Notes under the pieces: generated by a model
The model's input: only the letters and a program-made list of their open reading frames with translations
What the model was told of the DNA's origin: nothing
The model's database searches: none
In this document: in pieces, positions 1-9,912 of the stretch
How the letters are laid out: each line of letters starts with the position of its first letter
Position numbering within the stretch: position 1 is the first letter of the stretch
Made by a program: the position numbers and the translations under genes
Source: an uncultured Clostridia bacterium
Lineage (GTDB): Bacteria; Bacillota; Clostridia; Oscillospirales; Oscillospiraceae
Assembly (NCBI GenBank): GCA_945864305.1
Contig: CAMBAJ010000001.1
Coordinates: 1-64,000, forward strand
Direction of reading: 5' to 3'
DNA length: 64,000 bases

Positions 1-680
1 AGATCATGCCCCGCGCCAAGTGGTGCGAGACCCTGATCTGTGTCCCCGCCTGCAACATCTCCACCGCCGCCAAGGTCTTCAAGGACCTGCGCATCTCCGT
101 GGGTGCCGAGAACGTGTACTTCGAGGAGAAGGGCGCCTACACCGGCGAGGTCTCCGCTGACATGCTGAAGGACCTGGGCGTCAAGTACGTCATCGTCGGC
201 CACAGCGAGCGCCGCCAGTACTTCTGCGAGACCGATCAGACCGTCAACAAGAAGGTCCACGCCGTCCTGAACGCCGGCATGAACCCCATCATCTGCGTGG
301 GCGAGAGCCTGGAGCAGCGTGAGACCGGCATCACCAACGAGTGGATCGCCCTGCAGGTCAAGAGTGCCCTGTACGGCGTGCCCGCCGACAAGCTGCGCCG
401 CTGCATCATCGCCTATGAACCCATCTGGGCCATCGGCACCGGCAAGACTGCCACTGCCGAGCAGGCTGGCGAGGTCTGCTCCAACATCCGCGCCACCATC
501 CGCGCCCTGTATGGTGCCCGCGTGGCCCGTTCCGTTACCATCCAGTACGGCGGCTCCATGAATCCCAAGAACGCCGCCGAGCTGCTGGCTCAGCCCGACA
601 TCGACGGTGGTCTCATCGGCGGTGCCGCCCTGAAGCCTGAGCAGTTCGTGGAGATCATCAACGCCGCCAATCAGGAGTAA
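1..680 (+). CDS. tpiA: Triosephosphate isomerase (5' end truncated by window edge)
   Basis: TIM motifs VIVGHSERR, AYEPIWAIGTGKTA, IQYGGSMNPKNAAEL; the N-terminal part lies before the window. Confidence 0.97.
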   Translation, partial: IMPRAKWCETLICVPACNISTAAKVFKDLRISVGAENVYFEEKGAYTGEVSADMLKDLGVKYVIVGHSERRQYFCETDQTVNKKVHAVLNAGMNPIICVGESLEQRETGITNEWIALQVKSALYGVPADKLRRCIIAYEPIWAIGTGKTATAEQAGEVCSNIRATIRALYGARVARSVTIQYGGSMNPKNAAELLAQPDIDGGLIGGAALKPEQFVEIINAANQE

Positions 681-854
681 TCGTTCGAGGGGGAGCCTGC
701 TCCCCCTCGCTTTCCCCCGGTGCGGTTTGGCAAGTAAGGAACGTTCTTGATTTCCCGAACGCAAATCAGCCGGAGGATACCAGGTTTTTCCCGCACTCTC
801 CTTAGGAGCCGCGAAGGACTGGCGCATGCCAGCGAAATGAGGAATCGATTTTTT

Positions 855-2372
855 ATGAACAAAACACCAACTACCCTGATTATCATGGACGGCTTCGGCA
901 TGTCCGGCGGCACTGTCGGCAACGCTGTCCGCGCCGCCCAGACGCCCCGTCTGGACCAGTTTTTCCAGGAATTCGCCCACACGGAGCTGTCCGCGTCCGG
1001 CTTGGACGTGGGCCTGCCCGACGGGCAGATGGGCAACAGCGAGGTGGGCCACACCAACATCGGCGCAGGCCGTGTGGTGTTCCAGGACCTGCCCCGCATC
1101 ACCAAGTCCATCGCCGACGGTGACTTTTTCCAGAACCCGGCCTACAACCATGCCATGGACGCCTGCAAGGAAAAGGGCACGTCCCTGCACCTGATGGGCC
1201 TGCTGTCCGACGGCGGCGTGCACTCTCATATCCAGCACCTGTTCGCCCTGCTGAAGATGGCCAAGGACAAGGGCCTGGAAAAGGTCTATATCCACGCCTT
1301 CCTGGACGGCCGCGACGTGTCTCCCACCTCCGGCGCCGACTTTGTGGCCCAGACCGTGGAGAAGTGCCGGGAGCTGGGCGTGGGCAAGATCGCCACAGTC
1401 ATGGGCCGCTACTACGCCATGGACCGCGACAAGCGCTGGGACCGTGTGGAGCAGGCCTATGATGCCATGGTCTACGGTGAGAGCGCCGCGTTCAATCCCG
1501 TGCCCGTGGCCGCCGTGAAGGACTCCTACGCCGCCGGCATCACCGACGAGTTCGTGGAGCCGGTGGTCTGCGACCAGGAGGGCACCATCTCCGACAACGA
1601 CAGCGTCATTTTCTTCAACTACCGTCCCGACCGGGCCCGGGAGATCACCCGGACTCTGGTGGACCCCGACTTTGACGGCTTCACCCGTCAGTTCTTCCCC
1701 GTCACCTTTGTGTGCAACACGGAGTACGACGCCACCATGCCCAACGTGGAGGTGGCCTTCCCCCGCAACACCGTCCGCAACGGCCTGGGCGAGTACCTCA
1801 GCCAGATGGGCATGACCCAGCTGCGCATCGCCGAGACCGAGAAGTACGCCCATGTGACCTTCTTCTTCAACGGCGGCTCCGAGACCGTGTTCCCCGGCGA
1901 GGACCGCTGCCTGGTGGCCTCTCCCAAGGTGGCCACCTATGACCTCCAGCCGGAGATGAGCGCCTACGAGGTGTGCGACAAGTGCGTGGAACGCATTGAG
2001 TCCGGCGCCTACGACGTCATCATCCTGAACTTCGCCAACTGCGACATGGTGGGCCACACCGGCGTGTTTGACGCCGCCGTGAAGGCCTTGGAGACCGTGG
2101 ATGAGTGCGTAGGCCGCGTAGTGGACACCACCCTGAAAATGGGCGGCATCGCCATGATCACCGCCGACCACGGCAACGCCGAGCAGATGGAAGAGGCCGA
2201 CGGCTCTCCCATGACCGCCCACACCACCAATCCGGTGCCCTTCATTCTCTGCGGCGCCGGCACGGAGCTGCGGAGCGGCGGCCGTCTAGCGGACATCGCC
2301 CCCACCATGCTGGATGTGATGGGTCTGGCCTGTCCCGAGGAGATGGACGGCAAAACGCTGATCGTAAAATAA
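855..2372 (+). CDS. gpmI: 2,3-bisphosphoglycerate-independent phosphoglycerate mutase
   Basis: MNKTPTTLIIMDGFG start, MGNSEVGHTNIGAGRVVFQDL and ITADHGNAEQM motifs; the upstream ATG in the ORF track is an extension. Confidence 0.97.
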   Translation: MNKTPTTLIIMDGFGMSGGTVGNAVRAAQTPRLDQFFQEFAHTELSASGLDVGLPDGQMGNSEVGHTNIGAGRVVFQDLPRITKSIADGDFFQNPAYNHAMDACKEKGTSLHLMGLLSDGGVHSHIQHLFALLKMAKDKGLEKVYIHAFLDGRDVSPTSGADFVAQTVEKCRELGVGKIATVMGRYYAMDRDKRWDRVEQAYDAMVYGESAAFNPVPVAAVKDSYAAGITDEFVEPVVCDQEGTISDNDSVIFFNYRPDRAREITRTLVDPDFDGFTRQFFPVTFVCNTEYDATMPNVEVAFPRNTVRNGLGEYLSQMGMTQLRIAETEKYAHVTFFFNGGSETVFPGEDRCLVASPKVATYDLQPEMSAYEVCDKCVERIESGAYDVIILNFANCDMVGHTGVFDAAVKALETVDECVGRVVDTTLKMGGIAMITADHGNAEQMEEADGSPMTAHTTNPVPFILCGAGTELRSGGRLADIAPTMLDVMGLACPEEMDGKTLIVK

Positions 2373-2386
2373 CAAAAATCCTTACC

Positions 2387-2419
2387 GTCCGGACGGCCGT
2401 TGGCCGTCCGGACTTTTTT
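2387..2419 (+). terminator. Intrinsic terminator after gpmI
   Basis: Perfect 12-bp stem GTCCGGACGGCC-GTT-GGCCGTCCGGAC followed by TTTTTT. Confidence 0.9.
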
Positions 2420-2483
2420 GTATAAATCCAGGAAATTCCGTCCATACTTCCCTCAGACCCAAAATTTGAGGGAGGGACCTTAC

Positions 2484-3194
2484 ATGGCAAACAAAAAATG
2501 GGACGCCTTCATGGGCAGCGCCGGCTTCTATGTGACACTGGCAGTCTGTCTGCTGGTGGTAGGCGTCAGCGGCTATTTCCTGCTGTTCGATTCTAAAGAC
2601 GCGGAGCCCGCCGCGGAGGAGACCTCGCAGGTTCCGGAGACAGAGTCCGCCGCCCCGGCGGAAGACCTGGAGGAACCGGAGGCGCCCGCGGTGGTGGAGA
2701 CCATCTCGCCGGACCCTGTGGAGACCCAGACCTCGTCCATGCCGGAAATAGAAATCGATGATACCCCTGTAACGGCGGAGGCTCCCCGGACGGTGGTGTC
2801 GCCGTTGGATGGACAGGTAGTGACGGCGTTCTCCGTGGATCAGTTGGTGTACAGTGAGACCCTGGGAGACTGGCGGACCCACGACGGCGTGGATATCTCC
2901 GCCAGTGCCGGGACCGCCGTGCTGGCTGCCTGCGCCGGGACGGTGGCCGGCATAGAGGACGATCCGCTGATGGGCACCACCGTGACCATCAGCCACGCCG
3001 GCGGCTATCAGACCGTCTACGCCAGTCTCCAGGAGCACCCCAGTGTGGAGATCGGTGACAGCGTATCCGCCGGGCAGACCATCGGCGCCGTAGGCGACAC
3101 GGCAGCGGCAGAGGCCGCACAGGGGCCGCATTTACACTTCTCCGTCACCAAGGACGGGGATGTCGTGGACCCGGACGATTTTCTGAACCAATAA
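2484..3194 (+). CDS. Membrane-anchored M23-family metallopeptidase (SpoIIQ-like)
   Basis: N-terminal TM, THDGVDISASAGTAVLAACAGTV and GPHLHFSVTKDG M23 motifs; the first conserved motif has HDGVD. Confidence 0.8.
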   Translation: MANKKWDAFMGSAGFYVTLAVCLLVVGVSGYFLLFDSKDAEPAAEETSQVPETESAAPAEDLEEPEAPAVVETISPDPVETQTSSMPEIEIDDTPVTAEAPRTVVSPLDGQVVTAFSVDQLVYSETLGDWRTHDGVDISASAGTAVLAACAGTVAGIEDDPLMGTTVTISHAGGYQTVYASLQEHPSVEIGDSVSAGQTIGAVGDTAAAEAAQGPHLHFSVTKDGDVVDPDDFLNQ

Positions 3195-3285
3195 AACGTG
3201 AGCCGGACAGCGGAAAATTTCCGCCGTCCGGCTCGTTGTATAGTCGGAGTGATTTTGTATTCGGACGCCCCACCGGGCCCGCAGG

Positions 3286-4680
3286 TCAGCTCTTCCCCTC
3301 ACGCATATTGGCATTGGCACTGCGGACGGTCCGGCGCAGGAAAATCGCGCTGAGAGTCACGGAGGCGATCTCCGCAATGGGGAAAGACCACCACACCAAC
3401 TCCAGCCGGCCCGTCTGGGCCAGCAGCCATGCCACCGGCAGCAGCACCACCAGCTGGCGGCACACGGAGACCACCATGCTGTACATGGGGTTGCCCACAG
3501 CCTGACACACGGAGCCGGAAATAATGCAGAAGCCCGCCAGCAGGAAGGAAATGCTGATAGTCCTCAGTGCAGGGACACCGATGGCTGTCATCTCGGCGGA
3601 GGCGTCGAACAGAGCCAGCAGCATTGCCGGGAACGTCTGGAAAGCCAGAAAACCCAGGAACATAATGGAGACAGCGGTAAAGATTGTCAGCCGGACGGTT
3701 TTCCACACCCGCTCCGGCTTGGCGGCACCGTAGTTATAGGAGATGATGGGCACCATGCCGTTATTCAGACCGAAGACCGGCATGAAGATAAAGCTCTGAA
3801 TCTTGAAATAAGCACCGAATACAGCTGTTGCCGTGGGGGTGAAGACAAAGAGAATCTTGTTCATGCCAAAAGTCATCACAGAACCGATGGACTGCATGAC
3901 GATAGAGGGCACGCCCACCCGGTAGATATCCCGGGCCACCATCTTGTCCCAGCAGATCAGGCGGGGCCGGATATGGATTTCGGGATTGCGCTTCAGATTC
4001 AGAAAAATGGCGATGATCCCCGCCGTGATCTGGCCCGCCACTGTCGCCACCGCCGCACCGGTCACTCCCAGCCGGGGCATCCCGCACAGGCCGAAGATGA
4101 AGATGGGGTCCAGAACGATGTTGATGACGGCACCGATGAGCTGGGTGGTCATGGCCAGGACGGTCCGGCCGGTGGATTGCAGCAGCCGCTCGAAACAGAA
4201 CTGGCAGAACAGGCCCACGGACAGGCCCAGGCAAATGCGGGTATACGCGGTGCCCATCTCCACAATCTCCGGCACGCTTTTGGCCTGGGCCATGAAGAAC
4301 GCCCGGGAGAGGAAGACACCGATGAAGGCAAATACCACGGCGTTGCACAATGACAGGAAGATACCGGTACCGGCGGCCCGGTCGGCCATGTCCTGCCGCT
4401 TCTCGCCCAAGGACCGGGACAGCAGGGCATTGATGCCCACGGCGGTACCGGCGCCCACGGCGATCATCAGGTTCTGGAGGGGGAAGGCCAGACTGACGGC
4501 GTTGAGGGCGTTCTCGCTGATACGGGAGACAAACACACTGTCCACCACGTTGTACATGGCCTGGACCAGCATGGAGATCATCATGGGGACCGCCATGCCC
4601 GCCAGCAGCTTGCCCACCGGCATGACGCCCATTTTATTTTCCCGAGGTGCCGCACCCGCGGCGGGAGTTCTATCGTTCAT
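3286..4680 (-). CDS. MATE family efflux transporter
   Basis: About 460 aa, 12-TM pattern, GTAVGINALLSRSLGEKR motif. Confidence 0.92.
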   Translation of the reverse strand: MNDRTPAAGAAPRENKMGVMPVGKLLAGMAVPMMISMLVQAMYNVVDSVFVSRISENALNAVSLAFPLQNLMIAVGAGTAVGINALLSRSLGEKRQDMADRAAGTGIFLSLCNAVVFAFIGVFLSRAFFMAQAKSVPEIVEMGTAYTRICLGLSVGLFCQFCFERLLQSTGRTVLAMTTQLIGAVINIVLDPIFIFGLCGMPRLGVTGAAVATVAGQITAGIIAIFLNLKRNPEIHIRPRLICWDKMVARDIYRVGVPSIVMQSIGSVMTFGMNKILFVFTPTATAVFGAYFKIQSFIFMPVFGLNNGMVPIISYNYGAAKPERVWKTVRLTIFTAVSIMFLGFLAFQTFPAMLLALFDASAEMTAIGVPALRTISISFLLAGFCIISGSVCQAVGNPMYSMVVSVCRQLVVLLPVAWLLAQTGRLELVWWSFPIAEIASVTLSAIFLRRTVRSANANMREGKS

Positions 4681-4838
4681 CTCTGATGTTCCTTTCCGTT
4701 TCTCTATCTGTTCCTCTGTTTCTCATATTCCTTATGTTTTACAGAAAAAGGACGCGGCTCTTGCAGCCGCGCCTTCTTCCGCAGGGGCGCCGCCCCTGCA
4801 CCCCGCCCGCTTTTAGAAAAAAGCGGGGCAAAAACCTT

Positions 4839-5963
4839 TTACTTTTTCAGTTCACCGGTGGCCAGCTGGGTCAGATAGGCGTTCAGGAAGCCATCCAGGT
4901 CGCCGTCCATCACGGCGTCGATATTGCTGGTCTCATAGCTGGTGCGGGTGTCCTTCACCATCTGGTAGGGCATGAACACGTAGGAACGAATCTGGCTGCC
5001 CCACTCGATCTTCATCTGGACGCCCTTGATATCCGAGATTTTCTCCGCGTGCTGCTGCGCCTTCAGCTCCAACAGCTTGGCCCGCAGCATCTTCATACAG
5101 TTGTCCTTGTTCTGGAACTGGCTGCGCTCCTGCTGGCTGGCCACCACAATGCCGGTGGGCTTGTGGATCAGGCGGACAGCGGAGGATGTCTTGTTGACGT
5201 GCTGGCCGCCGGCGCCGGAGGCGCGGTAAACCTGCATCTCGATGTCCTCTTCCCGAATCTCAACAGAGTCATCGTTCTCCAACTCCGGCATGACCTCCAC
5301 AGCGGCAAAGGAGGTCTGGCGGCGGGCGTTGGCGTCAAAGGGGGAGACGCGGACCAGCCGGTGGACGCCGTTCTCGCTCTTCAAAAGGCCGTAGGCGTTC
5401 TCGCCCTCAATGGAGATGGCGGCGGACTTGATGCCCGCCTCGTCGCCGTCTTCGTAGTCCAGAATCTTGTAGACGAAGCCGTGGCGCTCGGCCCAGCGGG
5501 TGTACATGCGGTAGAGCATCTGGGCCCAGTCCTGGGCCTCGGTGCCGCCGGCGCCGGCGTGGAACTGCAAAATGGCGTTGGAGTTGTCGTACTCGCCGGA
5601 GAGCAGGGTGGTCATCCGGGTCTCCTCCACCTTCTCCTCCAGGTCCGCGTACTCGCTCTTCAGCTCCTCCAGGATCTCGGGGTCGTCCTCCTCCTGGCCC
5701 ATCTCGCAGAGGGTGGTCAGGTCCTCCCAGCTGGAGATCAGCTTCTCCTGCCGGGCGATTTTATTTTGCAGCTGCTTCAGGCGCATCTGCACCTTCTGGG
5801 ACCGCTCCAGATCGTTCCAGAAGCCGTCCTGGGCCGTCTCGTCCTCCAGACGGGCGGCCTCCTGCTTCGCGCTCTCGATATCCAGAGCGGCGGACAGCTT
5901 GTCCAGCTCGGGCTCCAGCTCCCGCAATTTTTGTTTGTAGACGTCATATTCGATCAAAGCCAT
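4839..5963 (-). CDS. prfB: Peptide chain release factor 2
   Basis: GGQHVNKTSSAVRLIHKPTGIVV (GGQ motif) and SPFDANARRQTSFA; single uninterrupted frame. Confidence 0.96.
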   Translation of the reverse strand: MALIEYDVYKQKLRELEPELDKLSAALDIESAKQEAARLEDETAQDGFWNDLERSQKVQMRLKQLQNKIARQEKLISSWEDLTTLCEMGQEEDDPEILEELKSEYADLEEKVEETRMTTLLSGEYDNSNAILQFHAGAGGTEAQDWAQMLYRMYTRWAERHGFVYKILDYEDGDEAGIKSAAISIEGENAYGLLKSENGVHRLVRVSPFDANARRQTSFAAVEVMPELENDDSVEIREEDIEMQVYRASGAGGQHVNKTSSAVRLIHKPTGIVVASQQERSQFQNKDNCMKMLRAKLLELKAQQHAEKISDIKGVQMKIEWGSQIRSYVFMPYQMVKDTRTSYETSNIDAVMDGDLDGFLNAYLTQLATGELKK

Positions 5964-6185
5964 GATTTTCTCTCCATTTTCCGAATTTCATTAGCTGTAA
6001 TATTATATAGGAGCGGAATTTATTTGTAAAGGGGAACCTGTTTTTTCATGGAGTACATTGGTTGTTCATAGTTTGTTCATGACTGTATCCTTTGTTTCGG
6101 CTATGTTATAGGCAGGAAAGTATTATGTAACCATCCATCATTGATTTGTACCTGTTAAATGCGACGATTTATGGAGGGAAAAACG

Positions 6186-9100
6186 ATGAAGAGATTTTTC
6201 AGAAAACAATTGCCGGCCATTCTGCTGGCGCTGACCATGATGGTCAGTCTGGTGCCTGCCGCCATGGCGGATAATGAAAATACGCCGCCAAGTCAAAACA
6301 CCTGTGAACATGTATGGAGCGGCTGGGTCGAAACGGTAGCGCCAAAGTGCAATGCAGAAGGTACAAAGGTCCGCTCCTGCACTCTCTGCGAAAAAACAGA
6401 AACGGAAACAGTTTCCCCAACCGGTGCCCATTCTTATGAGCAAATCAGCAATACAGCCACTTGCGGCAAAGATGGCATTATTACCGAGCGATGCACCGTC
6501 TGCGGTAATGAGGTCACACGGGCAAGTTATGCAACCAACGCTCATACGTGGGTCAACGATGGTGCACCGAATCCAAGTGCCACTTGCGGTACAGCAGGCA
6601 GTCAGCCTCAGAAGTGTTCTGACTGCGGTGCTACACAAACAGTAACGATTCCCGCGACTGAACAGCATACCTGGGGAACATGGCAAACTACGAAAGCTGC
6701 CACCTGTACGGTGGCCGGTACTCAGACCGCTACCTGCTCAGTCTGCCATCAAACCAAAATTCAAACGCTTGACGCCCTGGGCCACGTGGACAGCAACAGC
6801 GATGGCAAGTGCGACCGCTGCGGTGCCAATATGGGCACCTATTACACCGTGACCTTCCAGTATCTGAACTCCAGCCTGAGTACCACCTACAGTGAAAAGT
6901 CTGTGGCCGCCAACAGCTATGCCTCCGCGCCGTCCGTCACCAACAAGATCACCTCCGGCGGAAAGACCTACACCTTCGCGGGCTGGACCACCACTTTCAG
7001 TGGGAGCAGCAGCTGGTATCTCTACAAGAGCCAGAGTCTGGTCAATCCGTCCAGCTACCGCATTACCGGCAATACCACCTTCTACGCCGTCTACTCCACC
7101 GCCAGCGATTCCACCATCACCTACACCGTCGCTCCCGGCAAGGAGGAGTCCTTCTCCGCCAGCGACTTCAACTCCGCCTACAGGGGCGAGTGCAGCGGTA
7201 CGTTCCGCTACGTCACCTTCAGCGTGACCAGCAGCGCCTACAACAGCTTTGAGGGCGATATCTACTGCGGCAGCACCAAGCTCAGCCGCTCGCAGCTGAC
7301 TTCCTCTGAATTCTACTACAGCAGCTCCTCCTACGGCGATTACGCCCTCAGCGACCTGTCCCTGGTGGCGCCTTCTTCCGCTGATAAGGATACTCTGACG
7401 CTGTCCTTCACCGCGTACGGCAGCAGCGGCTACAGCATGGAGGGCACCGTGAAACTGGTCATCGACGGCAAGGGCTCCGGCGACATTACCTACAAAGTGG
7501 CTGCTGGAAAGGAAGTCGCCTTTGATGAGGATGATTTCAACGATGTCTTCCAGGAGGAGTATCCCAACTACAACATGAAATATGTGACCTTCTCCACCTC
7601 CGACACCCTGAGCACCTCCGAAGGCACCATCTACTATGACTACGGTTACAGCGATCAAAAATCCTTCACCAAGAGTACCATTGACGACTATACCTTCTAT
7701 TACGGCAACAATTCCAGCTATGATTATCCGCTGGACGAATTGTCCTTCGTGGCCGGCAAGAACGCCTCTGACCACACCGTGGAACTGTCCTTCCGAGCTT
7801 ACTACAACTCTTCTAGATATGTGGACGGCACCCTGACCATTGAAGTTGGCGACGGCGGCTCTTCCAGCGACATCACCTATAAGGTGGCCGCCGGCAAGGA
7901 AGCGGCCTTTGACGAGGACGATTTCAACAAGGTCTTCCAGAAAGAGTATTCCAGCTACGACATCAAATACGTCACCTTCTCCACCTCCGCCACCCTGAGC
8001 ACTTCTGAGGGCACCGTCTACTACGATTACGGGTACAGTGACGAGAAGTCCTTCACCAAGAACACCATTGACGACTACAAATTCTATTACGGCAAAAATA
8101 CCAGCTCCGGTGATTACGCCCTGGACGACCTGTCCTTCGTAGCCGGCAAAAACGCCTCCAAGCGCACCGTGGAGCTGTCCTTCCGGGCTTACTACAACTC
8201 TTCCAAATATGTGGACGGCACCCTGACCATTGAGGTTGGTGGCAGTTCTTCCGCCGATATCACCTACAAGGTGGCCCCCGGCAAGGAAGTGGCCTTTGAT
8301 GAGGATGACTTCAACAGCGTCTACCGCAAGGAGTACTCCTCCGGTACCATTAAATGGGTGGAGTTCACGGCTCCTTCCACGCTGACCAGCGCCGGCACCA
8401 TCTACTACGACTACGGCCGCAGCGATCAGAAGTCCTTCACCCGTTCCACCCTCAACAGCGCCAAGTTCTACTACGGCACCTCCAGCAGCTACGGCGATTA
8501 CGCTCTGGACGATCTTTCCTTCGTGGCCTCCAGCAGCTTCAATGCCGCCGTAGAGCTGTCTTTCCGGGCCTATTACAGTGATTCCAAGTATGTGGACGGC
8601 ACGGTGGTCCTCCAGCCGGACGGCACTGCCGCCTCCTCCAACTATATCGGCAATATCCGGTATTCCACCACCACCGGCACCAAGGTCCAGATCAACGCCA
8701 ACGACATCTCCCGGTTCTTCTCCAAGGTCTGCCCCGGCTACACCATGCAGTATGTGATGCTCACCGGCGTGCCCTCTACCGGCAGCCTGTATTACAACTA
8801 CTATGGAACCAGCAAGTACGGCACCACCGCCAAGGCCCAGATCACCGCCTCCAATTGCGGCGGTCAGGCGTTCTACGCCAGCCCCACCTCCACCAGCCAG
8901 TTTGCGCTGACGGAGCTGACTTACGTGCCCAGCGGCTCCAACTATTGCGCCTCCATTCCCTTCACCGCCTACAGCGGCTCCCGCTCTGCATCCGGTGCCA
9001 TTCTCATCAGCGTCAGCAACTCCACTGTGGCGGAGGTCTACGGCGCAACGCCCAAGAACACCGCTGTCACCTTCCCCGCCAGTTCCATCTACAACGCGGT

Positions 9101-9866
9101 CCTCAACGCCACCGGTTCCGCCCTCAGCAGCATCCAGCTGCTGAGCCTGCCCTCCTATACCACCGGTACGGTCTATGTGGGCACCGGCACCTCTACCGCC
9201 GCCAACACCACCACCCAATACACCTACGGCGGCACCATGAACCAGCTTCGGTTCGTCCCCGCCACCGGCTACACCGGTTCTGTTGAGATCCCCTACGTGG
9301 CGCTGAACAGCAATGGCACCGCCATTGCCTCCGGCACCTTCTCCCTGGGCGTGGTGAACAGCGTGAAGAAGTTCTCCGACGTGACCACCTCCACCTGGTG
9401 CTACAAGTATGTGGCGGAGCTGTCCGACGCCAGCGTCATCGCCGGCTACAACGACGGCACCTTCAAGCCCAACAGCACTGTCACCTACGGTGCGGCGCTG
9501 AAGCTCATCATGCTGGCCGCCGGTTATCCCGAGCAAAAGCCTGTCAACAGCAATGTCTTCAGCGGATATCTGGCCAAGGCCCGGGCCGAGGGCATCATCA
9601 CCCGCAGCAACGTGGACCTGACCAAGCCCATCACCCGCCTGCAGGTGGCCCAACTGGCCGCCGGCGCTCTGAAGCTGAACACCAGCAACCTGTCCAGCGT
9701 GAAGCCCTTCACCGACACCAATGACGCCAGCGTCCAGGCCCTGAACGCCGCGGGCATTGTGGAAGGCTACTTCTCCAACGGCACCAGCACCTACAAGCCC
9801 AACAACACCCTGACCCGCGGCCAGGTCTCCGCCATCGTCTGGCGCATGCAGAATTACAGAAAATAA
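6186..9866 (+). CDS. Large secreted surface protein with Cys-rich N-terminal repeats, tandem approx. 125-aa repeats and C-terminal SLH domains
   Basis: Signal peptide MKRFFRKQLPAILLALTMMVSLVPAAMA; repeated ITYKVAAGKEVAFDEDDFN...YVDGTLTIEVG blocks; C-terminal SLH-like FSDVTTSTWCYKYVAELSDASVIAGYNDGTFKPNSTVTYGAALKLI. Confidence 0.85.
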   Translation: MKRFFRKQLPAILLALTMMVSLVPAAMADNENTPPSQNTCEHVWSGWVETVAPKCNAEGTKVRSCTLCEKTETETVSPTGAHSYEQISNTATCGKDGIITERCTVCGNEVTRASYATNAHTWVNDGAPNPSATCGTAGSQPQKCSDCGATQTVTIPATEQHTWGTWQTTKAATCTVAGTQTATCSVCHQTKIQTLDALGHVDSNSDGKCDRCGANMGTYYTVTFQYLNSSLSTTYSEKSVAANSYASAPSVTNKITSGGKTYTFAGWTTTFSGSSSWYLYKSQSLVNPSSYRITGNTTFYAVYSTASDSTITYTVAPGKEESFSASDFNSAYRGECSGTFRYVTFSVTSSAYNSFEGDIYCGSTKLSRSQLTSSEFYYSSSSYGDYALSDLSLVAPSSADKDTLTLSFTAYGSSGYSMEGTVKLVIDGKGSGDITYKVAAGKEVAFDEDDFNDVFQEEYPNYNMKYVTFSTSDTLSTSEGTIYYDYGYSDQKSFTKSTIDDYTFYYGNNSSYDYPLDELSFVAGKNASDHTVELSFRAYYNSSRYVDGTLTIEVGDGGSSSDITYKVAAGKEAAFDEDDFNKVFQKEYSSYDIKYVTFSTSATLSTSEGTVYYDYGYSDEKSFTKNTIDDYKFYYGKNTSSGDYALDDLSFVAGKNASKRTVELSFRAYYNSSKYVDGTLTIEVGGSSSADITYKVAPGKEVAFDEDDFNSVYRKEYSSGTIKWVEFTAPSTLTSAGTIYYDYGRSDQKSFTRSTLNSAKFYYGTSSSYGDYALDDLSFVASSSFNAAVELSFRAYYSDSKYVDGTVVLQPDGTAASSNYIGNIRYSTTTGTKVQINANDISRFFSKVCPGYTMQYVMLTGVPSTGSLYYNYYGTSKYGTTAKAQITASNCGGQAFYASPTSTSQFALTELTYVPSGSNYCASIPFTAYSGSRSASGAILISVSNSTVAEVYGATPKNTAVTFPASSIYNAVLNATGSALSSIQLLSLPSYTTGTVYVGTGTSTAANTTTQYTYGGTMNQLRFVPATGYTGSVEIPYVALNSNGTAIASGTFSLGVVNSVKKFSDVTTSTWCYKYVAELSDASVIAGYNDGTFKPNSTVTYGAALKLIMLAAGYPEQKPVNSNVFSGYLAKARAEGIITRSNVDLTKPITRLQVAQLAAGALKLNTSNLSSVKPFTDTNDASVQALNAAGIVEGYFSNGTSTYKPNNTLTRGQVSAIVWRMQNYRK
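7480..8640 (+). repeat. Tandem in-frame approx. 375-bp repeats within the SLH protein gene
   Basis: Three near-identical and one diverged copy of ITYKVA[AP]GKE.AFDEDDFN...SFTK.TIDD..FYYG...LSFVAGKNAS..TVELSFRAYYNSS.YVDGTLTIEVG. Confidence 0.85.
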
Positions 9867-9912
9867 GCTCCCTGAAATGTTGAAGAGGACTGCCTTCCGG
9901 CAGTCCTCTTTC

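Noticed and set aside
4647-6029. 460-aa plus-strand ORF over prfB
   Set aside because: Antisense to release factor 2; composition (L/H/V/G rich) indicates no coding function.
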